Shown here: piece after piece, positions 21,152 through 21,545 of the stretch | Layout of the letters: every line of letters begins with the position of its first letter | Position numbering within the stretch: the stretch's first letter is position 1 | From: a virus | Strand: one strand, 5' to 3' | IMG/VR virus record: IMGVR_UViG_3300023184_000583 | Location: 1 to 21,545 of that record | DNA: 21,545 nt | Position numbers and translations under genes: made by a program | The notes under the pieces: model-generated | Told to the model about the DNA's origin: nothing | Databases searched by the model: none | Seen by the model: the letters and a program-made list of their open reading frames with translations, nothing else

Positions 21152-21545
21152 ATGAGTGGATGGAAAAAGTATTTTTCTCCTGTAAACACAACAGGCAAAC
21201 TAAGCACAATTAGCGGCAGTATGAGTACTGGGAACAATCCTAGTCGAACTAACTATTCTAGCTATTTGCCCGATGTCTATGCTGGCCATCCCAATCGTTT
21301 AGAGCGTTACGGGCAATATGATACCATGGACAGCGACAGTGAAGTTAACGCTGCACTAGACATTCTAGCAGAGTTTTGTAGCCAAACTAACGAAGAAAAT
21401 AAAACACCATTTGAGATCTTCTTCAACGAAAAAGCCACTAGCACTGAAGTTAAAATTATTAAAAAGTATCTACAACAGTGGACCAAACTCAATAAATTTG
21501 ATACTCGAATTTTTAAAATTGTACGTAACAGTTTCAAATACGGTG
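21152..21545 (+). CDS. 20: portal vertex protein gp20 (partial, C-terminus off the right edge)
   Basis: An open frame from ATG 21152 to the window edge, 131 codons. AGGA at 21141-21144 is 7 nt upstream. It starts MSGWKKYFSPVNTTGKLS and contains HPNRLERYGQYDTMDSDSE followed by VNAALDILAEFCSQ, a strongly conserved block of T4-type gp20. gp20 forms the dodecameric portal ring at the head vertex, through which DNA is packaged and ejected. T4 gp20 has 524 residues, so about a quarter is visible. This is the marker gene commonly used for T4-like cyanophage diversity. It follows the tape-measure gene by 24 bp and is probably co-transcribed with it. Confidence 0.95.
   Translation, partial: MSGWKKYFSPVNTTGKLSTISGSMSTGNNPSRTNYSSYLPDVYAGHPNRLERYGQYDTMDSDSEVNAALDILAEFCSQTNEENKTPFEIFFNEKATSTEVKIIKKYLQQWTKLNKFDTRIFKIVRNSFKYG

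Overview
This window is part of the genome of an AT-rich, T4-type contractile-tailed phage (myovirus). The evidence is a set of T4 core homologues: gp6/gp25/gp5/gp53/gp48-type baseplate proteins, the late sigma factor gp55, the gp46/gp47 recombination nuclease, gp26, a tape-measure protein and the portal gp20. Several details match what I know of the marine cyanophage/pelagiphage branch rather than coliphage T4: a gp55 with a long internal insertion, a gp5 with no lysozyme domain, very large gp6-type and 'MANKVI' wedge proteins, and a small Hc1-like histone. No photosynthesis or other host-diagnostic gene is present, so the host cannot be named from this window.

Layout. (1) Positions 1-11741, minus strand: a tightly packed baseplate operon read right to left, gp48/54-type tube initiator, gp53, a large hub protein, gp5 spike, gp25, gp6-type wedge protein and a second large wedge-like protein that runs off the left edge. 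(2) Positions 11742-16517, plus strand: gp55, gp47, gp46, then three small genes (basic protein with an AT-hook-like tail, Hc1-like histone, GIY-YIG nuclease) joined by overlapping stop/start codons. Strong sigma70-type promoters precede gp55 and gp47. (3) Positions 16518-17038: about 520 bp without a gene. It has a GC-richer, hairpin-dense block whose two ends are complementary (candidate structured RNA), then a palindrome and two exact T4 late-promoter motifs. (4) Positions 17039-17644, plus: a low-complexity protein with six perfect 18-bp repeats and an N-terminus resembling a T4 capsid-targeting sequence. (5) Positions 17648-18741, minus: gp26 and a small overlapping partner. (6) Positions 18815-21545, plus: tape-measure protein and the start of the portal gene.

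How the parts fit. Early sigma70-type promoters would make gp55 and the gp46/47 complex. gp55 would then direct host RNA polymerase to NATAAATA late promoters in front of gp6, gp26, the tape measure and the repeat protein, giving the tail and head parts. The observations most worth following up are a T TTT TTC slippery heptamer at the end of gp26 that leads exactly into the frame of the small downstream gene (a possible lambda G/GT-like frameshift beside the tape-measure gene), the roughly 390-nt structured block, the capsid-targeting-like N-terminus of the repeat protein, and the interlocked face-to-face late promoters between gp26 and the tape-measure gene.
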